Shown: piece after piece, positions 51,737-60,186 of the stretch
Layout: every line of letters starts with the position of its first letter
Numbering within the stretch: position 1 is the first letter of the stretch
DNA from: Geothrix sp. SG200
GTDB taxonomy: Bacteria > Acidobacteriota > Holophagae > Holophagales > Holophagaceae
NCBI RefSeq assembly: GCF_022808935.1
Contig: NZ_JAKZFR010000002.1
Span: 186,001-250,000, forward strand
Reading direction: 5' to 3'
Length of the DNA: 64,000 nt
The notes under the pieces: model-generated
The model's database searches: none
What the model saw: the letters and a program-made list of their open reading frames with translations, nothing else
What the model was told of the DNA's origin: nothing
Position numbers and translations under genes: made by a program

Positions 51737-52771
51737 TCATGTCAACCGCCGGATGGCCGCCGCCAGGGCCTCCACCTCGCCGGGCCGCGCATCCGGGAGC
51801 ATCGAGAACCGAAGCACCGAGCGCGCGTCGTCCGAACTATACCCCAAGGTCATGATTGCGTGGCTGGGCTTCACGGCCCCGCTGTGGCAGGCGCTGCCCG
51901 TGCTGACGGCGTAGCCGGCCAGGTCCAGGGCCACCTGCAGGGCCTCGCCGTTGCGGCCCCGGAACAGCACGCAGCTGGTATTGGGCAGGCGTGGCTGCCC
52001 CTGGCCGATGACCTCCATGCCCCGGTTCCAGGATGTGATCTCGGTCTCGAAGGCATCCCGGATCGGCGCCAGGGCCGCATTCATGGCTTGACGCTCCGTC
52101 AAGTGCCGAACGGCCGCCGCCAGGCCCAGGATGGCCGGCAGGTCCTCGGTGCCGCCGCGACGGCGACGTTCCTGGGGCCCTTCCATCACGGCTTCCCAGG
52201 GCAGCCCGGGCCGCATCCAAAGCAGGGCCGCGCCCCTGGGCCCGCCCACTTTGTGGCCGCTGAACACGGCGGCGTCGCAGTCGGACAGGTCCACCGGCAC
52301 CTTGCCCCAGGCTTGGCAGCCATCCTTGATGCGGACGGCATCCAGGACCGAGGGCATGGGGTAGAGGATCCCCGTCTCGTTGCTGGCGGCCATCTGCACC
52401 ACCGTGGCGCAATCCGCCGGCACCTCCGGCAGCCAGCTCACGCGGGACCAGTCCCGCAGGGGGTTCAGGCAGGCGCTGTGCTCGCCTGGAAAGACCGCTG
52501 CCGGGCGGTCGCCCAGGGCGCCTTGGAGCCCCCGGATGATCAGGTGCAGGGCTTCGGTGGCGCTGGCGCAGAACACCAGCTCCCTCGGCGCAACGCCCAG
52601 GGAGGCCGCGAGCTCCCGGCGGGCCTCCTCGAGGCGGAACCGCGCCCGCTGGCCCTCCCGGTGGGTGCTGGTGGGGTTGGCCCAATCCTCCACCATGGCC
52701 CGCCGCACCGCATCCACCGCGTCCGGATGGGGCGGCGTCGTGGCGTTGGCGTCGAAGTAGAGCCTGGGCAT
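51737..52771 (-). CDS. Cysteine desulfurase (NifS/IscS-like)
   Basis: This 344-residue fold-type I PLP enzyme removes sulfur from cysteine for iron-sulfur clusters and thiolated tRNA. The PLP lysine is Lys174 in AVFSGHKVGGPRGA and the persulfide Cys295 is in STGSACHSGAVKPSHAI. The opening LYFDANATTPPHPDAV is typical. The short loop with GSACHSG fits the NifS/IscS group rather than the SufS group. It is divergent from the 5'-nucleotidase gene with about 22 bases between the starts. No IscU or SufB neighbour is seen. Confidence 0.92.
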   Translation of the reverse strand: MPRLYFDANATTPPHPDAVDAVRRAMVEDWANPTSTHREGQRARFRLEEARRELAASLGVAPRELVFCASATEALHLIIRGLQGALGDRPAAVFPGEHSACLNPLRDWSRVSWLPEVPADCATVVQMAASNETGILYPMPSVLDAVRIKDGCQAWGKVPVDLSDCDAAVFSGHKVGGPRGAALLWMRPGLPWEAVMEGPQERRRRGGTEDLPAILGLAAAVRHLTERQAMNAALAPIRDAFETEITSWNRGMEVIGQGQPRLPNTSCVLFRGRNGEALQVALDLAGYAVSTGSACHSGAVKPSHAIMTLGYSSDDARSVLRFSMLPDARPGEVEALAAAIRRLT

Positions 52772-52793
52772 GACATCAATGTACCCTGGGCCC

Positions 52794-53705
52794 ATGCCCA
52801 AATCCCTGGAAGGCAAGCTCGTCGTCGCCATCTCCTCCCGGGCTCTCTTCGACTTCGAGGAGGAGAACCGGGTCTTCGAGGAATCCGACGACCGGGCCTA
52901 CATGGAGCTTCAGCTCTCGCGGCTGGACGTGCCCGCCAAGCCTGGCGTGGCCTACCCGCTGGTGAAGAAGCTGCTGACCTTCAATGTCGGGAACGAGGGC
53001 CGGGTGGCCGTGGTGATCCTCTCCCGCAACGACCCCGTGAGCGGCTTGAGGGTCTTCCGCAGCGCCCAGGAGTCGAACCTCCAGCTGGAGCGCGGCGTCT
53101 TCACGCGCGGCCGGAACCCCTATCCCTACCTCACCTCGCTGGGGGCGAACCTGTTCCTGTCGGCCAAGGAGGAGGATGTCCGCGCAGCCCTCAACGCGGG
53201 CTTCGCCGCGGCCCGGGTCTATCCCGACAGCGCCGTGGCCGCGGACCGCCACCCGGACGAGATCCGCATCGCCTTCGACGGCGACGCGGTGCTCTTCAGC
53301 GATGAGGCGGAGCGCGTGTATGCCCAGGGCGGCCTGGCCGCCTTCCAGGCCCACGAGATCGAGCGGGCCAACCTGCCCTTGCCCCCGGGGCCCTTCAAGC
53401 CCCTCCTGGAAGCCCTGCAGCCCCTCCAGGCGGCGGCCCCGGACGCGCCCATGCGCATCCGCACCGCCCTCGTCACCGCCCGCAGCGCCCCGGCCCACGA
53501 GCGCGCCATCCGCACCCTCATGGCCTGGAACATCCAGGTGGACGAAGCCATGTTCCTGGGCGGCCTGGAGAAGGCCGACTTCCTGCGGGAGTTCGAGCCC
53601 GACTTCTTCTTCGACGACCAGACGGGCTACTGCGACACCGCCGCCAAGGTGGGCCCCACGGGACATGTGGTGAGCGGCGTGAAGAACGAGACCGGAAAGG
53701 GCTGA
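52794..53705 (+). CDS. Cytosolic 5'-nucleotidase, NT5C1-like
   Basis: This 303-residue protein matches the bacterial homologues of cytosolic IMP/AMP 5'-nucleotidases (5-nucleotidase family): KLVVAISSRALFDFEEENRV at the start, SRNDPVSGLRVFRSAQESNL, GANLFLSAKEEDV and IAFDGDAVLFSDEAERV carrying the acidic motif. The Asp residues of the HAD-like active site are visible. ATG 52794 gives the typical N-terminus; in-frame ATGs at 52770 and 52779 overlap the divergent gene's start. It ends 6 bases from the convergent lipoprotein gene. Confidence 0.88.
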   Translation: MPKSLEGKLVVAISSRALFDFEEENRVFEESDDRAYMELQLSRLDVPAKPGVAYPLVKKLLTFNVGNEGRVAVVILSRNDPVSGLRVFRSAQESNLQLERGVFTRGRNPYPYLTSLGANLFLSAKEEDVRAALNAGFAAARVYPDSAVAADRHPDEIRIAFDGDAVLFSDEAERVYAQGGLAAFQAHEIERANLPLPPGPFKPLLEALQPLQAAAPDAPMRIRTALVTARSAPAHERAIRTLMAWNIQVDEAMFLGGLEKADFLREFEPDFFFDDQTGYCDTAAKVGPTGHVVSGVKNETGKG

Positions 53706-53711
53706 GACACC

Positions 53712-54320
53712 TCAGACACCTTCCGCCGCCTTGGCCAGGGCCGCGTGGAACTCCGCCTTGCCCATGAGCTTCCGGACAGCGCCCGGCAGGGCCTGCTCGT
53801 AGGCCTGCTTCACGTTGCCTCCTCCGAACACGCCCGCGGCGTGCTTGAAGGAGTCCATGACGGTGTCGGTGTACACCTCCCGTCCCTGGGCGTCCCGGAT
53901 GCGCACCAGGAAGCTCACCTCGGCCAGGCTGTCGCCGGAGAAGAACCCTGAGTTGTACCGGTGGAGGAAGGTCAGCAACTCGATCTGAAGGGGCACCTTC
54001 CCGCCTTCAAGGTCGTATCCCCGCGCCCGCAGCTCCGTTTCGACCGCGCGCTTCAGCAGCGGGAGCACGTCCTCGTCGTTGAAGATAGGGGCGGTCTCGG
54101 CGCCGAAGGCGTTGATCTTCTTGGCCACTTCCCGCGTCGGGTTGGGCCGCAGATCCTTGACCTCCACCTTGACCTTGATGGACTCGGCGCCCTTCACCTT
54201 CTCGACCGAGACGGGTCCCGGGTAGGCGATGTGGATGGTCTCCGTGGTGAAGGCGCAGCCCAGGCCCATCGCCATGCAGATCCCCGCGCCAGTGCGTCTG
54301 AGGAACATGCCCGTGTCCAT
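53712..54320 (-). CDS. Putative YajG-like lipoprotein
   Basis: This 202-residue protein has a lipoprotein signal with lipobox MGLGC and a mature part of alternating strands and helices: VKVEVKDLRPNPTREVAKK, DVLPLLKRAVETELRARGYDL and VSFLVRIRDAQGREVYTDTV. The pattern is close to YajG/DUF4410-type outer-membrane lipoproteins, but this is a weak match. The start is fixed by an AGGAGGAG ribosome-binding site. An AT-rich stretch with TAAAA-N9-TTTTA lies in the 111-base divergent region shared with ftcD. Confidence 0.65.
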   Translation of the reverse strand: MDTGMFLRRTGAGICMAMGLGCAFTTETIHIAYPGPVSVEKVKGAESIKVKVEVKDLRPNPTREVAKKINAFGAETAPIFNDEDVLPLLKRAVETELRARGYDLEGGKVPLQIELLTFLHRYNSGFFSGDSLAEVSFLVRIRDAQGREVYTDTVMDSFKHAAGVFGGGNVKQAYEQALPGAVRKLMGKAEFHAALAKAAEGV

Positions 54321-54431
54321 GGCTCCTCCTGGTATAAAACTGACTTCATTTTACACCTTGTCGTCAAATACGCCGGCTGCAGTGCGATCCAAACCCGCGC
54401 CACTGCTAGACTCGGACCATCCGGAGGATCC

Positions 54432-56279
54432 ATGTCCCGCAAGCTGGTGGAGTGCGTGCCGAACATCTCGGAAGGTCGGGATGCCGCGAAGATCAAGCAG
54501 GTGACGGATGCCATTGCGGCCGTGCCGGGCGTGGAGATCCTGGATGTGGATCCGGGGGCGGACACCAACCGCACGGTCATCACCTTCGTGGGCGAGCCCG
54601 AAGCCGTGCTGGAAGGCGCCTTCACCTGCATCCGGGAGGCCGCCAAGATCATCGACATGCGCCAGCACCACGGGGCTCACCCCCGCATGGGCGCCACAGA
54701 CGTGACCCCCTTCGTGCCCGTAGAGGGCGTGACCATGGAGGACTGCGCGGAACTGGCGCGGCGCCTGGGCAAGCGGGTGGCGGCCGAGCTGGCCATCCCC
54801 GTCTACCTCTACGAATCTGCCGCCTCGCGACCCGAGCGCCGCAACCTGGCCGAGGTGCGCCGGGGCGAGTACGAAGGTCTGGAAAAGAAGCTCCAGGATC
54901 CCGCCTGGCGGCCCGATTTCGCCGCCCCCTACAACGCAGGGGCCGGGGCCTGCATCATCGGCGCCCGGGAGTTCCTGGTGGCCTACAACGTCACCCTGAA
55001 CTCCAACGACAAGGCCCACGCCACGGACATCGCCTTCGAGCTGCGCGAGAAGGGCCGGGTGGCCCGCCGCGGCCGCGTGAAGCCCTACTACCAGGCCGGC
55101 GAGCTGATCTACTACGCCGAAGGATCGTTCCCCTGCGGCAACTGCGACTTCACCGGCGCCACCTGGCAGGAAACGGTGGACCACTGCGCCGCGGCCCACG
55201 GCTACGACCTGCCGGCCCTCATGCGGCTGAACGACGTGGACCCGGCCAATCCCGTGGGCCAAAAGGTCCGGCGCCGGGGCCTCTACGACCACTGCAAGGC
55301 CATCGGCTGGTATGTGGACACCTACCGCCGCGCCCAGATCAGCATCAACCTCACGGACTACAAGCAGACCGCGCCCCACACCGTGCTGGAGGAGGCCCGC
55401 CGCCTCGCCGCAGACCGGGGGCTCGTCGTCACCGGCAGCGAGATCGTGGGCCTGGTGCCCTTCCAGTGCCTGCTGGCTTCGGGCCGCCACTACTTGAAGG
55501 CCATGGGCAAGTCCACGGGCGTGCCCACCTCCGACATCCTCCAGACGGCGGTGTTCTCCATGGGCCTGGGCGACGTGGCGCCCTTCGAGATCGAGAAGAA
55601 GGTGCTGGGTCTGCCCGCCTACGGTGCGAAGGCGCTGGTCTCCATGCCCGTCCTCGCCTTCACGGACGAGGTCAGCCGCGACACTCCGGCCCCCGGCGGC
55701 GGCTCCATCGCGGCCCTGGCGGGCAGCCTGGGCGCGGCCCTGGCCAGCATGGTGGCCAACCTGGCCCAGGGCGGCCCCGATGCCGAGAAGGACGCCAAGC
55801 TCATCGCTCTGGCCGAGAAGGCCCAGGGGCTGAAGGACCGCCTCATGGTGGCCGTGGACGCCGACACCAACGCCTTCAACGCCTTCATGGACGCCCGCCG
55901 CCTGCCCGACGCCACGCCCGAACAGAAGGCCGCCCGGCACGAGGCCATGCAGGCGGGCCTCAAGGTGGCCATCGACGTGCCTCTGGATACGGCGAGGACC
56001 AGCCTCGAGGCCCTGGAACTGGCCGGCGAGGCCGCCCGTCTGGGCAAGGTGGCCTCCATCACGGACGCGGCCGTGGGCGCGCAGATGGCTCACGCCGGCG
56101 TGCGCGGCGGCATCTGGAATGTCGTGATCAACCTCAAGGACATCACCGACGCGGGCTATGTGTCCGACATGCAGGCCCAGTGCGCGGATCTGCTCGCAAG
56201 GTCCACGGAGAAGCTGGCCGAGGTCACGGCCTTCGTGGACCAGAAGCTGCTGGACCGGTTGCAGAAGGCCAAGAAGTAG
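54432..56279 (+). CDS. ftcD: Bifunctional glutamate formimidoyltransferase/formimidoyl-THF cyclodeaminase
   Basis: This 615-residue fusion uses formimidoylglutamate from histidine degradation to make 5,10-methenyl-THF. The transferase part has LVECVPNISEGRD, DADTNRTV-like DPGADTNRTVITFVG, RQHHGAHPRMGATDVTPFVP and GWYVDTYRRAQISINLTDY. Between its two subdomains is an insert with FPCGNCDFTGATWQETVDHC and a following His-rich AAAHGYDL, which looks like a zinc-binding finger. The cyclodeaminase part contains DTPAPGGGSIAALAGSLGAAL. No hut genes are visible nearby. The start has GGAGGAT upstream. Confidence 0.93.
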   Translation: MSRKLVECVPNISEGRDAAKIKQVTDAIAAVPGVEILDVDPGADTNRTVITFVGEPEAVLEGAFTCIREAAKIIDMRQHHGAHPRMGATDVTPFVPVEGVTMEDCAELARRLGKRVAAELAIPVYLYESAASRPERRNLAEVRRGEYEGLEKKLQDPAWRPDFAAPYNAGAGACIIGAREFLVAYNVTLNSNDKAHATDIAFELREKGRVARRGRVKPYYQAGELIYYAEGSFPCGNCDFTGATWQETVDHCAAAHGYDLPALMRLNDVDPANPVGQKVRRRGLYDHCKAIGWYVDTYRRAQISINLTDYKQTAPHTVLEEARRLAADRGLVVTGSEIVGLVPFQCLLASGRHYLKAMGKSTGVPTSDILQTAVFSMGLGDVAPFEIEKKVLGLPAYGAKALVSMPVLAFTDEVSRDTPAPGGGSIAALAGSLGAALASMVANLAQGGPDAEKDAKLIALAEKAQGLKDRLMVAVDADTNAFNAFMDARRLPDATPEQKAARHEAMQAGLKVAIDVPLDTARTSLEALELAGEAARLGKVASITDAAVGAQMAHAGVRGGIWNVVINLKDITDAGYVSDMQAQCADLLARSTEKLAEVTAFVDQKLLDRLQKAKK

Positions 56280-56284
56280 CTCTC

Positions 56285-56326
56285 AGCTATCAGCCGTCAG
56301 CTCTCAGTTACTGGCTGCTGATAGCT
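56285..56326. repeat. Hairpin repeat at the ftcD/oxygenase junction
   Basis: AGCTATCAGC (56285-56294) and GCTGATAGCT (56317-56326) are perfect 10-base inverted repeats around a 22-base loop containing CGTCAGCTCTCAG. It lies between the ends of two convergent genes and is related in words to the CAGCTGA tandem at 27148-27173. Confidence 0.8.
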
Positions 56327-56331
56327 CCGGT

Positions 56332-57006
56332 TCAGTCCGCCATCCAGAAGAACAGGGCTGTCATCCGCTTGGTGGCCAGATCGTGGCCAAAGTAGCCGCT
56401 GGCGGAATGCACCAGATCCGCCCGGTAGAGCAACAGGCGGTTGAAGACATTCGGCACGGAGACATCCGGGTGCCAGGCCTGCAACGGCAGTCCGGTCACG
56501 CCCAGGGCCTCGCGCAGGTTGGCATGCGGCGGCGGGCAGAGGTTCCCTCCCAGGGCGCCGTTGGGATAGCGGAGGCGGAAGAAAGTGGTGCCCGCGGCCG
56601 CCGGGGCCTTCGGTGTCAGGTAGATCACCGCGGCATAGCGGCAGAGCCTCCGGGAGTCCGTGTGGGGCCGGGGCCCGGATTCCCGGGCGCCCACCACCTG
56701 CACCACGTTGTGGTTGAGGAAGGCGCCATCCGGCGCGGTCTCCGACCACAGTCGCCGGGCGCCGGTCAGCTCGCGGACCTTGGCTTCGACCCGGGCCAGT
56801 TCCTCCGGAGCCAGGGCGTCCCGCGAGCGCATGCCCGGCCAGGTCTCCTGGGTGTGCGGGAAGCCCAGCTCCCAGGCTTCCAGGGCTCGGAAGCGCCCCA
56901 CCAGGGCCATGGGATCCGGCAGGATGCCGTCCACGACCCAGTAGTCCCGCCCTTCGCTGGGCTTGCGGTACGGAAGCCGCGGCGGGGCCGGCGGGGGCAT
57001 GGTCAT
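56332..57006 (-). CDS. DUF6445-like putative Fe(II)/2-oxoglutarate oxygenase
   Basis: This 224-residue protein shows the cupin-type dioxygenase pattern. RPHTDSRRLCRYAAVIYL carries the His-x-Asp pair, LVHSASGYFGHDLATKRM carries the distal His, and a C-terminal Arg/Lys-Arg segment could hold 2-oxoglutarate. Similar proteins are listed as DUF6445. The target could be a small molecule or a protein side chain. The start has GGAG upstream. It is separated from the pseudouridine-synthase-like gene by a 291-base divergent gap. Confidence 0.7.
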   Translation of the reverse strand: MTMPPPAPPRLPYRKPSEGRDYWVVDGILPDPMALVGRFRALEAWELGFPHTQETWPGMRSRDALAPEELARVEAKVRELTGARRLWSETAPDGAFLNHNVVQVVGARESGPRPHTDSRRLCRYAAVIYLTPKAPAAAGTTFFRLRYPNGALGGNLCPPPHANLREALGVTGLPLQAWHPDVSVPNVFNRLLLYRADLVHSASGYFGHDLATKRMTALFFWMAD

Positions 57007-57297
57007 GGATCTCGCTCCTGGGCGGAAAACCCACAGCCTACCCTGGCCACGAAAAAAGGGGGGCTTTCACCCCCCCACTCCCCCCCCCCGGGGAGAGTTT
57101 CTAGGAACCCTTGCGGCCAACCCCTGGACGTGGCGCTTCCTACCCTACGGTTTTAGAGTGGCGCAACTTGAGCAAAGGTGTCAGAAAAAAACGTGTTGCT
57201 ATTTGCAATATTTAATCCCTATCCCAACACCTTTTCCGGGCTTAGCGATACCAAGGCATCATGGAAATCCGCCGAATCCGGAGGGGCGGACCACCGC
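57007..57297. other. Divergent gap with G/C homopolymers and an AT-rich patch
   Basis: GGGGGG-CTTTCA-CCCCCC (57058-57075) is a short strong hairpin flanked on the left by AAAAAA, so read on the minus strand it looks like a Rho-independent terminator. It is followed by a ten-C run before GGGGAGAG. The right half (57175-57240) is AT-rich, with AAAAAAACGTG and TTGCAATATTTAATCC, and may hold the promoter of the downstream gene. No small gene was recognised. Confidence 0.6.
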
Positions 57298-58242
57298 ATG
57301 GGGCTCAACCAGGGCTACATCCATCGAGAGCAGTCGGGCGCCACGGCAGCCGGACGGACCTTGCTGGCCCACCTGGCCGCTCGGCACCCACTGGCGGGCC
57401 CGGACCTTTGGCGGACCAGGATCCTGGAAGGCCTGGTACGCCTCGATGGGGCCCCCGCCCTCCCCGATGCCATCCTCCGGGCCGGCCAGTGGATCACCTG
57501 GGCCCGCCCCCCCTGGGTGGAGCCTGAGGTTCCCCTCGCCACGGCGGTGCTCTACGAGGATGAAGACCTGCTCGCCGTGGCCAAACCCAGCGGCCTGCCC
57601 ACCCTGCCCGGAGGCGGCGAATTCCTGGAGCACACCCTCCTGACCCTGGTGCGCCGCCGGGCCCCGGAGGCCAGCCCCATGCATCGGCTGGGCCGGGGTA
57701 CCTCGGGACTGGTGCTGTTCGCCCGCACTGCCGCCGCCCGCGGCCCGCTCCAGGCCGCCTTCCAGGATGGACGGACCCGCAAGGTCTACCGGGCCCTCTG
57801 CCAGGGCCACCCCGCGCAGGACGCCTTCGAGATCGCCACGCCCATCGGGGCGGTGCCCTACGGCCCCCTGGGTACGCTCCATGCCGCCACCCCGGACGGA
57901 CGCCCCTCCCTCAGCCGGGTCGCTGTCCTGGAGCGGCGGACGGACGCCTCCCTGCTGGACGTGGAGATCCTCACGGGCCGGCCGCACCAGATCCGCATCC
58001 ACCTGGCCTCCACGGGGCATCCCCTGGTGGGCGACCCGCTCTACGGCCCCGGCGGAGGCCCGCTCCCCGGCACCGAAGCCCTGCCCGGCGACCCGGGCTA
58101 CCTGCTGCACGCCCACCGGCTGGAGCTGATCCACCCCCGCACCGGCACCCCGCTCACCCTCGAATGCCAGCCGCCGCCAGAGCTGCGGGTGCTTGATTTC
58201 AGCGAAAAGAAATCTGGAAGCGGAGGAGATCGGAGGAGCTGA
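57298..58242 (+). CDS. RluA-family pseudouridine-synthase-like protein lacking the catalytic Asp
   Basis: This 314-residue protein has an RluA-type catalytic domain: VLYEDEDLLAVAKPSGLPT, TRKVYRALCQG and VEILTGRPHQIRIHLASTGHPLVGDPLYG. The central motif, normally HRLDxxTSG with the essential Asp, reads SPMHRLGRGTSGLVLF, so Gly132 replaces the nucleophilic or assisting Asp. I recall HRLGR or similar forms in some plant and bacterial members, so it may be a natural subgroup rather than a mutation. An S4-like N-terminus is weak. The last codons (EKKSGSGGDRRS) run into the repeat at 58203-58322. Start ATG 57298 was chosen. Confidence 0.85.
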   Translation: MGLNQGYIHREQSGATAAGRTLLAHLAARHPLAGPDLWRTRILEGLVRLDGAPALPDAILRAGQWITWARPPWVEPEVPLATAVLYEDEDLLAVAKPSGLPTLPGGGEFLEHTLLTLVRRRAPEASPMHRLGRGTSGLVLFARTAAARGPLQAAFQDGRTRKVYRALCQGHPAQDAFEIATPIGAVPYGPLGTLHAATPDGRPSLSRVAVLERRTDASLLDVEILTGRPHQIRIHLASTGHPLVGDPLYGPGGGPLPGTEALPGDPGYLLHAHRLELIHPRTGTPLTLECQPPPELRVLDFSEKKSGSGGDRRS

Positions 58243-58322
58243 GGAAAGCGGAAAAAAGAAGGGAAGTGAACCGCAGTCCCTCCGTTCTCCTCTGCATGTC
58301 AGCTCTCCTCCGCTTTTGGAAT
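58203..58322. repeat. Intergenic inverted-repeat element, copy 2, overlapping the RluA-like 3' end
   Basis: Purine-rich AGCGGAGGAG/GAGGAAAGCGGAAA words (58203-58262) face pyrimidine-rich CTCCTCTGC and TCTCCTCCGCTTT words (58276-58319). The left arm overlaps the last codons of the RluA-like gene. The layout and the shared AGCGGAGGA/TCCTCCGCTT words relate it to the copy at 24031-24140. Confidence 0.7.
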
Positions 58323-58363
58323 TCCTTATCCCTCACAGGCCGGGCGTGAAGGATTAGGAAGCC

Positions 58364-59995
58364 TCAGTTGTGCACGCCCGGCGCCTCGCGGCCGGTGCGC
58401 TCCACGTACTCGGCGTAGGTGCCCGGGAAGAGCATGGGGCCCTCGTGCTCCTCGCCCGCCAGCTCCAGCACGCGGTTGGCGAGGCCACGCAGGAAGGTGC
58501 GGTCGTGGGAGACGAAGAGCATGGTGCCCTCGAAGTCCTTCAGGGCCTCGATGAGCATCTCCTTGGTGGCCAGGTCCAGGTGGTTGGTGGGCTCGTCCAG
58601 CACCAGGAAATTGGGTGGATTGAACAGCATGCGGGCCATGACCAGGCGCGACTTCTCGCCGCCGGAGAGCGCGCGGATGCGCTTGTCGACGTCGTCGCCG
58701 GAGAACTGGAAGGCGCCCAGCAGGTTGCGCAGAACGCCAAGGCCTTCCATGGGGAAGTCCTTCTGCATCTGCTCGAGCACAGTGAGCTCGGGATCCAGCA
58801 GGTCCAGGGCCTGCTGTGAGAAGTAGCCCAGGCTGAGACTGGCCCCCAGCTTCACGGTGCCCGCGTCCGGCGGGAAGGCCCCGGCCACCATCTTCAGCAG
58901 GGTGGACTTGCCGGCGCCGTTCCGGCCCATGACGCACCAGCGCTCGCCTCGGCGGATGTGGAGGGCGAACTGGTCATAGAGCTTCTTCGGGCCGTAGGCC
59001 TTGCAGACGCCCTCCAGCATGGCCACGTCGTCGCCGGAGCGGCCGGGGATGCGGAAGTCCCACTTCACGATGCGGCGCCGCTTTGGGGGCTCCACGCGCT
59101 CGATCTTGTCCAGGGCCTTGATGCGGCTCTGCACCTGCGCGGCCTTGGCGGCGTGGGCGCTGAACCGCTCGATGAAGCGCTGCTCTTTGGCCAGCTTGGC
59201 CTGCTGCCGGGCGTAGGCGGCCTCCTGGTTGGCCTCGCGGGCCTCCCGCTCCTTCGCGTAGAAGTCGTAGTTGCCGGAGTAGGTGACGATGTCGCCGCCG
59301 TCGATCTCCAGCACCTTGGTCACCACCCGGTTCATGAAGTCACGGTCATGGCTGGTCATCAGGAGCGTGGCAGGCACGGACTTGAGGAAAGCCTCCAGCC
59401 AGAGGATGGATTCGATGTCCAGGTGGTTGGTGGGCTCGTCCATGAGCAGGACATCGAAGTTCCCCAGCAGCACCTTGGCCATGGAGACGCGCATCTTCCA
59501 GCCACCGGACAATGCGCCCACATCGCCGTCGATCTGGGCGTCCTCGAAGCCCAGGCCGTGCAGGCAGGCCCGGGCCTTGGCCTCCAGTTCATAGCCGCCC
59601 AAGTGCTGGTACTCCTCCTGGACATGGCCGAAGCGCTCCAGGATGGCCTCCAGCTCATCCGCCTTGTCCGGATCGGACATGGCGTGTTCCAGGTCCAGCA
59701 GCTCGTGGTGCAGGTCACCGAGGCGACCGCTGCCGGCGATGGCCTCGTCCAGCACCGGACGGCCCGCCATCTCGTCCACCTCCTGGCGGAAATAGCCCAG
59801 GGTGAGCTTCTTGGGAAGCGTCACCGTGCCATCGTCCGGCGCCTCCTCGCCCATGATCATGCGAAAAAGGGTGGATTTCCCGGCCCCGTTGGGACCCACC
59901 AGGCCCACCTTCTCGCCGGGGTTCAGCTGGAAATCCGCCTCGATGAACAGGACCTGCTTGCCGTACTGCTTGCTGACGCTGGAGAACGAAATCAT
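58364..59995 (-). CDS. ABC-F family ATP-binding protein
   Basis: This 543-residue protein has two fused ATPase domains and no membrane part. Walker A motifs are LVGPNGAGKSTLFR and MGRNGAGKSTLLK. Signatures are ALSGGWKMRVSMAK and ALSGGEKSRLVMAR, and DEPTNHLDIES and DEPTNHLDLAT are the Walker B segments. A charged linker (YARQQAKLAKEQRFIERF) connects the domains. ABC-F proteins act on ribosomes in translation or antibiotic protection; the YbiT-like subgroup is the closest in layout. Which role it plays here is unknown. Confidence 0.95.
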   Translation of the reverse strand: MISFSSVSKQYGKQVLFIEADFQLNPGEKVGLVGPNGAGKSTLFRMIMGEEAPDDGTVTLPKKLTLGYFRQEVDEMAGRPVLDEAIAGSGRLGDLHHELLDLEHAMSDPDKADELEAILERFGHVQEEYQHLGGYELEAKARACLHGLGFEDAQIDGDVGALSGGWKMRVSMAKVLLGNFDVLLMDEPTNHLDIESILWLEAFLKSVPATLLMTSHDRDFMNRVVTKVLEIDGGDIVTYSGNYDFYAKEREAREANQEAAYARQQAKLAKEQRFIERFSAHAAKAAQVQSRIKALDKIERVEPPKRRRIVKWDFRIPGRSGDDVAMLEGVCKAYGPKKLYDQFALHIRRGERWCVMGRNGAGKSTLLKMVAGAFPPDAGTVKLGASLSLGYFSQQALDLLDPELTVLEQMQKDFPMEGLGVLRNLLGAFQFSGDDVDKRIRALSGGEKSRLVMARMLFNPPNFLVLDEPTNHLDLATKEMLIEALKDFEGTMLFVSHDRTFLRGLANRVLELAGEEHEGPMLFPGTYAEYVERTGREAPGVHN

Positions 59996-60186
59996 GGGAA
60001 TCCGATGCGCAGAATGGGTCGCCCGGCAGGCCTGGGCGGCGGAAGATCCAGAGACAGGGGATCGAGGTCGCGGAAAGCAGGATCCTCAAGCCTACGGTTC
60101 TTCCAGGGTACCACAGGGGCCCCGCCGCGCCTGAAACCGCAACCAGGGGCGCGAACACGGTGGGGAGGTGCGAATCCTGTCCAGGG

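Noticed and set aside
49921-51855. A 644-codon plus-strand open frame opposite the AspT-like transporter
   Set aside because: Its composition is rich in His, Gln and Gly, as produced by reading a membrane-protein gene backwards, and the minus-strand gene has clear transporter motifs.
54351-56093. A 580-codon minus-strand frame over ftcD
   Set aside because: It mirrors the ftcD codons, lacks a start context and has no family signature. The plus-strand FTCD motifs are decisive.
57178-57297. Longer N-terminus for the RluA-like protein starting at GTG 57178
   Set aside because: The added 40 residues are unlike the family and come from an AT-rich promoter-like patch; no suitably spaced ribosome-binding site is present.
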